Source: Verrucomicrobiota bacterium (GTDB lineage: Bacteria; Verrucomicrobiota; Verrucomicrobiia; Chthoniobacterales; UBA6821). From it: a stretch of 5,776 nt of DNA. Of the stretch, positions 4,889 through 5,776 are shown one piece after another. The stretch is from NCBI GenBank assembly GCA_016871655.1, contig VHCR01000100.1, positions 1 through 5,776 on the forward strand. The letters are read 5' to 3'. The notes under the pieces were generated by a model. That model ran no database searches. It worked only from the letters and a program-made list of their open reading frames with translations, and had not been told where the DNA came from. The number at the start of each line of letters is the position of its first letter. Position 1 is the first letter of the stretch. Both the position numbers and the translations under genes were made by a program.

Positions 4889-5563
4889 ATGAGTTTGTTG
4901 AATAAAATAAAAACTGCGGGCATAAAAAAAAGAATTCCATTTTTGGTATTTCTTTTTTGCGTTTCTTTGCGTTCTTTTGCGGCTATTTTCTTTTCTGCCG
5001 CTCAAGCCCAGGAAACCAATGCCACAGCTGCTCCGGTGGCGGCTCCTGCGCCAGCTCCATCAAGTCCTTGGAATTTTAATTTTGGAAAACAACCTCGACC
5101 TCAGGATGCCCGCACGGTCATTGATGCCGAAGATGGAGCGTGGTTTGATGATACGAGCAACACCGTGGAATTTTTTGGGAAGGTGGTCGTTCACAATCCT
5201 CAGTTCACATTGACTTGTGATCGTCTGAATGTCGTGATGAATAAAAATCGACAAGGCCTCCAGTTGGTCACGGCGACGGGAAATGTCAATATCGAGCAAC
5301 AAGGGACAAACGAATCGGGAGAAAAGGTGATGTCAGTAGGCAAGGCCGGAATGGCTATTTATGAGCCTGCAACTGGAGATATCACCTTAAAGGCATTGCC
5401 TAAATCACCGCCTGAGCAATGGGCTCAAGTGCGCCAAGGGAAAAATTTTCAAGTCGCCACTGAAGAGGGGACCGTGATGATCCTCAATAACAAAGGGACT
5501 TTTCGCACGAAGGGCCAGACACGGACGATGATTTTGGATGCCGTAGAAAAAGGAAAGAATTAA
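4889..5563 (+). CDS. lptA: LptA/OstA-like periplasmic LPS-transport protein
   Basis: LptA monomers stack into the periplasmic bridge that carries LPS from LptC to LptD. The 224-residue product starts with a basic n-region (K6, K8, K13, K14, R15), a hydrophobic core and a signal-peptidase I-like site SAAQA|QE (after residue 40). A Pro/Ala linker (about 45-61) follows. The OstA-like beta domain (about 75-218) shows repeating strand motifs: TVIDAEDGAWFDDTSNTVEF, FGKVVVHNPQFTLTCDRLNVV, LVTATGNVNIEQQG, and AGMAIYEPATGDITL. A start at 4889 with AGGG at 4874-4877 is reasonable. Residues 23-33 (FCVSLRSFAAI) are encoded by the right copy of a 33-bp dispersed repeat and place R28 inside the hydrophobic core. 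Without these 11 codons the signal sequence would read IPFLVFL-FFSAAQA, a conventional length. The order lptC-lptA is typical; lptB would be expected next but is not in view. Confidence 0.75.
   Translation: MSLLNKIKTAGIKKRIPFLVFLFCVSLRSFAAIFFSAAQAQETNATAAPVAAPAPAPSSPWNFNFGKQPRPQDARTVIDAEDGAWFDDTSNTVEFFGKVVVHNPQFTLTCDRLNVVMNKNRQGLQLVTATGNVNIEQQGTNESGEKVMSVGKAGMAIYEPATGDITLKALPKSPPEQWAQVRQGKNFQVATEEGTVMILNNKGTFRTKGQTRTMILDAVEKGKN
4956..4988. repeat. 33-bp repeat, right copy, inside the lptA signal-peptide coding region
   Basis: This is the exact reverse complement of 4820-4852, with 103 nt between the arms. It encodes residues 23-33 of the lptA-like product plus a base at each codon edge, and its length is a multiple of three, so it keeps the frame. 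The arms could pair in the mRNA around a loop that holds the lptA ribosome-binding site and start codon. Confidence 0.9.
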
Positions 5564-5672
5564 CAGGGGTTGAAGCGATGAAAGGGATGAAGAAAAAATA
5601 AATTTTTAAAAGGTTGTTTTTTAAAATAGTGTCTATCAAATTTCAGTAGTATACCAATGACGAATGAATTTT

Positions 5673-5773
5673 AGGAATTTCTACTTGTTATTTTTAGCGC
5701 TAGCAGCGTTGTCATCGCTACTGTTACCTCGGTAGCAGCACGCTCTGACGCCTTGCTAGCGCTAAAAATTCCT
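5673..5773. repeat. Long imperfect hairpin downstream of lptA
   Basis: ATTTTTAGCGCTAGCA at 5690-5705 pairs perfectly with 5754-5769. Outside it, AGGAATTT (5673-5680) can alternatively pair with the AAATTCCT end (to 5773) if 13 nt bulge on the left. Inside, CTGTTACC (5721-5728) and GGTAGCAG (5731-5738) form a second stem closing on a tiny loop, and GCG/TCA near 5706-5714 can pair with TGACGC around 5747-5752. There is no T-run after either arm, so it is not a standard intrinsic terminator. The segment 5564-5672 before it shows no gene, only AT-rich sequence. It could be a palindromic mobile repeat or a structured RNA; the window ends too soon to tell. Confidence 0.7.
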
Positions 5774-5776
5774 GCG

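Noticed and set aside
5690..5769. Intrinsic terminator for the lptA operon
   Set aside because: The stem is long and followed by TCC rather than a T-run on the plus strand; the minus strand also lacks a T-run after the stem.
5673..5776. Integron attC site or tRNA gene
   Set aside because: No pair of RYYYAAC/GTTRRRY core sites is present at the ends, and no cloverleaf with an acceptor stem, T-loop GTTCRAN motif or recognisable anticodon arm can be drawn.

Overview
The window reads as chromosomal DNA of a diderm (Gram-negative) bacterium, because it carries Kdo synthesis (kdsA) and two lipopolysaccharide-export genes (lptC-like, lptA-like). Base composition is moderately AT-rich. The Aquifex-type KdsA, the sequence style of the LptC/LptA pair and a REP-type transposase with a long C-terminal helix-turn-helix extension recall the PVC group or Omnitrophota. 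The TetR/ABC1-kinase pair on the left recalls Bacteroidota. These taxonomic hints are from memory and weak; no marker gene settles them.

Left block (1-1190, minus strand): a TetR-type regulator followed 15 nt later by the start of an ABC1/UbiB/AarF-family kinase-like gene that runs off the window. A sigma70-like promoter lies directly upstream of the regulator and overlaps an 18-bp palindrome, a plausible autoregulatory operator.

Middle block (about 1230-2476): a REP-associated tyrosine transposase (RAYT, a Y1/HUH single-strand transposase) bracketed by near-identical 50-bp inverted repeats (one mismatch). The left end is elaborated: the repeat is tandemly duplicated with a 48-bp period, and its outermost 12 bp (AAAAGGGGTCAG) are iterated several more times. 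The right repeat runs into kdsA and supplies its only visible AUG and first 14 codons. The transposase stop and the kdsA start overlap as ATGA.

Right block (2435-5563, plus strand): kdsA, a DUF1016/YhcG-type PD-(D/E)XK nuclease gene, an lptC-like gene and an lptA-like gene, closely spaced and co-directional. KdsA makes Kdo-8-phosphate for the LPS inner core. LptC and LptA form part of the periplasmic bridge that carries LPS to the outer membrane. The nuclease gene is a functional outsider in this envelope operon. A second unrelated repeat, a perfect 33-bp inverted pair, flanks the lptA start; its right copy lies inside the signal-peptide coding region and equals exactly 11 codons.

The last 210 bases contain no recognisable gene but hold a long imperfect hairpin (5673-5773). 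Overall, the envelope locus appears to have been hit by several different mobile or repetitive elements, at least two of which now contribute coding sequence (N-terminus or signal peptide) to conserved genes.
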